Assembly (NCBI RefSeq): GCF_900094575.1
Contig: NZ_FMAE01000005.1
Location: forward strand, 736,092-800,091
DNA length: 64,000 nt
Direction of reading: 5' to 3'
From: Bradyrhizobium yuanmingense
GTDB lineage: Bacteria; Pseudomonadota; Alphaproteobacteria; Rhizobiales; Xanthobacteraceae
The position numbers and the translations under genes were made by a program. The notes beneath the pieces were generated by a model, which worked only from the letters and a program-made list of their open reading frames with translations, was not told the origin of the DNA and made no database searches. This document shows positions 62,638 through 64,000 of this stretch, piece by piece. Every line of letters begins with the position of its first letter. Position 1 is the stretch's first letter.

Positions 62638-62910
62638 TCATCCACTCGCCTTGGGACGCTCGTCACAACAGCCCGACTTCTTGCGAATGAGCGGTATGGC
62701 CATGAGCTTTGCCTGTGCGAAGCCGGAAGGCCCACCCGCGGTCCGAGCGGGGTTGTTGGCGCTGCCTGCCTTGCGCAGCTTGCGCTGAAGATTCTCCTCT
62801 CGACCTACCCGCTCTCTGAGCTTTTCAAGTTCCGCAAGCTCTGCCACCAGCGCCTCGAGACGTTCTCGAAGCAGCGCCGCAGGACTCTCCGCTCGAACGC
62901 GGATATTCAT
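62638..62910 (-). CDS. Small hypothetical coiled-coil protein (90 aa)
   Basis: A helical first half with heptad-like leucines (LLRERLEALVAELAELEKLRERVGREENLQRKLRKAG), then a Gly/Ala/Pro-rich and basic end with CC. Not recognised. Supported by composition and the lack of a better frame; the ribosome site is modest. Confidence 0.5.
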   Translation of the reverse strand: MNIRVRAESPAALLRERLEALVAELAELEKLRERVGREENLQRKLRKAGSANNPARTAGGPSGFAQAKLMAIPLIRKKSGCCDERPKASG

Positions 62911-63120
62911 GACACGCTCCTGATCGAGGTCTTGAGAAGAAGTCGCATAAGGTCAGGAAAAGTATGTAATTCACCACAATCGCATGAACATTTGGCAGTG
63001 TTTACACCGCAAATCGCGCTGCGGCGGTGCAACAAGGGACGACTCGGCCGGAGTTTAAGAAAGGTCCAGCCCTGCCAAACCGTACGGCGCCGCAGGCTCA
63101 CGCATGGGCTGAGAAGACTG

Positions 63121-63621
63121 CTATCGGCTGGATTCGGCTGCACTCGAAATCCTGGTGTTAGCTCCCGGACACTCGGCCTTGCGCTTTTCCTCGTCTTCTT
63201 CTGCGCAATCGAGCCCACCACTTGCGTTTGGAATTCCAGAGCTGCCGCCGGTTGCGAAAGGCCCTTTCGCACTGCCTCCGCCACCGCCAGACCCGCCGCT
63301 ACCGCCGGATCCGCCACCGGCTGCCCCTCCTCCGGCGCGAGATGATTTAGCAGAGCCCCCGCCAGGGGCTCCCCCGCCCCCTGTTGACCCGCCGCTGGAG
63401 CTCCCCGGTCCCGATACGGACGACCGGTCGTTATCGAAGAACGACGATTGCCTCCCATCCTTCTGCGTCACTCCACGCAGGCCCCCCGAGCTTGCAATGG
63501 CTCCTGAGGTCAGGGAAGTGGATAGAAGCAGAGTCATCACTGGGGGTGTGACGGCCGCAAATCTTCCGCAGGTTTTCAAGAACGCCCGCCGGTCGTCATC
63601 TTCGTTGCCGTCCCGGGTCAC
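63121..63621 (-). CDS. Tat-signal, Gly/Ser-rich exported protein
   Basis: A 166-residue protein with a twin-arginine signal (DRRAFLKTCGRFAAVTPPVMTLLLST) predicting export of a folded or cofactor-carrying form, though no cofactor motif is present. The mature part is dominated by Gly and Ser (SSGGSTGGGGAPGGG and GGSGGSGGSGGGGG), with a charged end holding two cysteines (DCAEEDEEKRKAEC). GTG start at 63621 with GGAG 8 nt upstream. Similar short Tat-signal proteins occur in Bradyrhizobium as I recall; function unknown. Confidence 0.65.
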   Translation of the reverse strand: MTRDGNEDDDRRAFLKTCGRFAAVTPPVMTLLLSTSLTSGAIASSGGLRGVTQKDGRQSSFFDNDRSSVSGPGSSSGGSTGGGGAPGGGSAKSSRAGGGAAGGGSGGSGGSGGGGGSAKGPFATGGSSGIPNASGGLDCAEEDEEKRKAECPGANTRISSAAESSR

Positions 63622-63867
63622 AACACGCTCTCCTCGGTTTAAAATATTAATTCACGGTATTATACATTAAATGTCTTTTCAACCGATAATTTTCTTTATG
63701 TGAGTGGCGTTGCTTGACGTGCGCCGTCAATTGATCGTGGGCAATCTCCCTGCTCGTTCTTGTACTTTCTGGCCTTTCGGGCGCAGCTTCGGAGTTGCGC
63801 TCGCCATTTAATATGATTAATTTGCGTTTTAACGGACGTCGAGCGCAGGGCTCGATTGCAACGGGTG

Positions 63868-64000
63868 ATGACGATGCCACTGCAATTCCACCGGTCTGTC
63901 CGGGACATGGAGATCTGGAGCGCAACCAGCGAGGGCTTCTCGTTCGTGATCAGCTTCGGAAGCCCGAGAGGCCCCGGCTTTCATGGCCGCGCCGGCTATT
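63868..64000 (+). CDS. Conserved small hypothetical protein, 3' end cut off by window
   Basis: Forty-four codons of a protein beginning with PLQFHRSV and MEIWSATSEGFSFVISFGSPRGPGFHGRAGY (split here). It matches a short bradyrhizobial family I recall as EIWSA...SFVISF.S..GPGFHGR.GF, of unknown role. Two in-frame ATGs (63868 and 63874) are possible. An AT-rich spacer with likely promoters lies upstream. Confidence 0.6.
   Translation, partial: MTMPLQFHRSVRDMEIWSATSEGFSFVISFGSPRGPGFHGRAGY

Overview
The window looks like a chromosomal segment of a Bradyrhizobium-type alphaproteobacterium (Hyphomicrobiales). The grounds are high GC, coding almost everywhere, an EipB/DUF1849 envelope protein, clpS-clpA, a MipZ division ATPase, phasin, DUF1489, HWE-family histidine kinase, and several candidate EcfG-type (general stress sigma factor) promoters. 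Dispersed palindromic repeats sit just after stop codons, as is common in this group. No rRNA, tRNA, insertion sequence, prophage or CRISPR array was found.

Layout. 1-7.6 kb is housekeeping: partial eipB, RidA, a glycerophosphodiesterase, a GNAT-like protein, a HIT hydrolase, trmO, azlCD, a lytic transglycosylase and a HAD phosphatase. 7.6-10.8 kb is an aldoxime-nitrile catabolic cluster: aldoxime dehydratase, nitrilase and a divergent AraC regulator. 10.9-28.7 kb holds an aldo/keto reductase, an MFS exporter, clpA/clpS, a TadG-like protein, phasin, a D,D-carboxypeptidase with a SPOR-type end, a J-domain protein, a VWA protein, mipZ, panC and DUF1489. 28.9-33.3 kb holds a GST, a 5'-truncated DUF599 gene, about 0.9 kb of noncoding repeat sequence, a TolA-like protein and an orphan HTH protein. 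33.4-37.6 kb holds mgtE and two tandem secreted polysaccharide deacetylases.

37.9-56.6 kb is the accessory, stress-flavoured part. It has many small proteins, a cysteine-rich copper-binding protein, a flavin oxidoreductase pair, and a 1055-residue CheB-CheR-PAS-HWE kinase translationally coupled to a Crp-type regulator. A free CheB with a zinc-ribbon tail is divergent from a single-domain response regulator that has a perfect GGAAC-N16-CGTT promoter. Two very small membrane peptides, an SDR, an alcohol dehydrogenase/membrane protein/alpha-glucosidase operon, CsbD, a DUF305 protein, a second Crp paralogue and an isochorismatase-family hydrolase follow. I read the segment as a sensory and effector set probably tied to the general stress response; this is inference.

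56.9-64 kb has a more foreign feel, with AT-richer spacers. Its main feature is a 1382-residue protein that starts as a NarL/LuxR response regulator and continues for about 1100 residues of Ser/Ala/His/Glu-rich sequence. That extension includes five 168-bp in-frame tandem repeats and a segment resembling secreted adhesins, and the receiver lacks the usual phospho-acceptor aspartate. A third Crp regulator, a Tat-signal Gly/Ser-rich protein and a partial conserved hypothetical gene complete the window.
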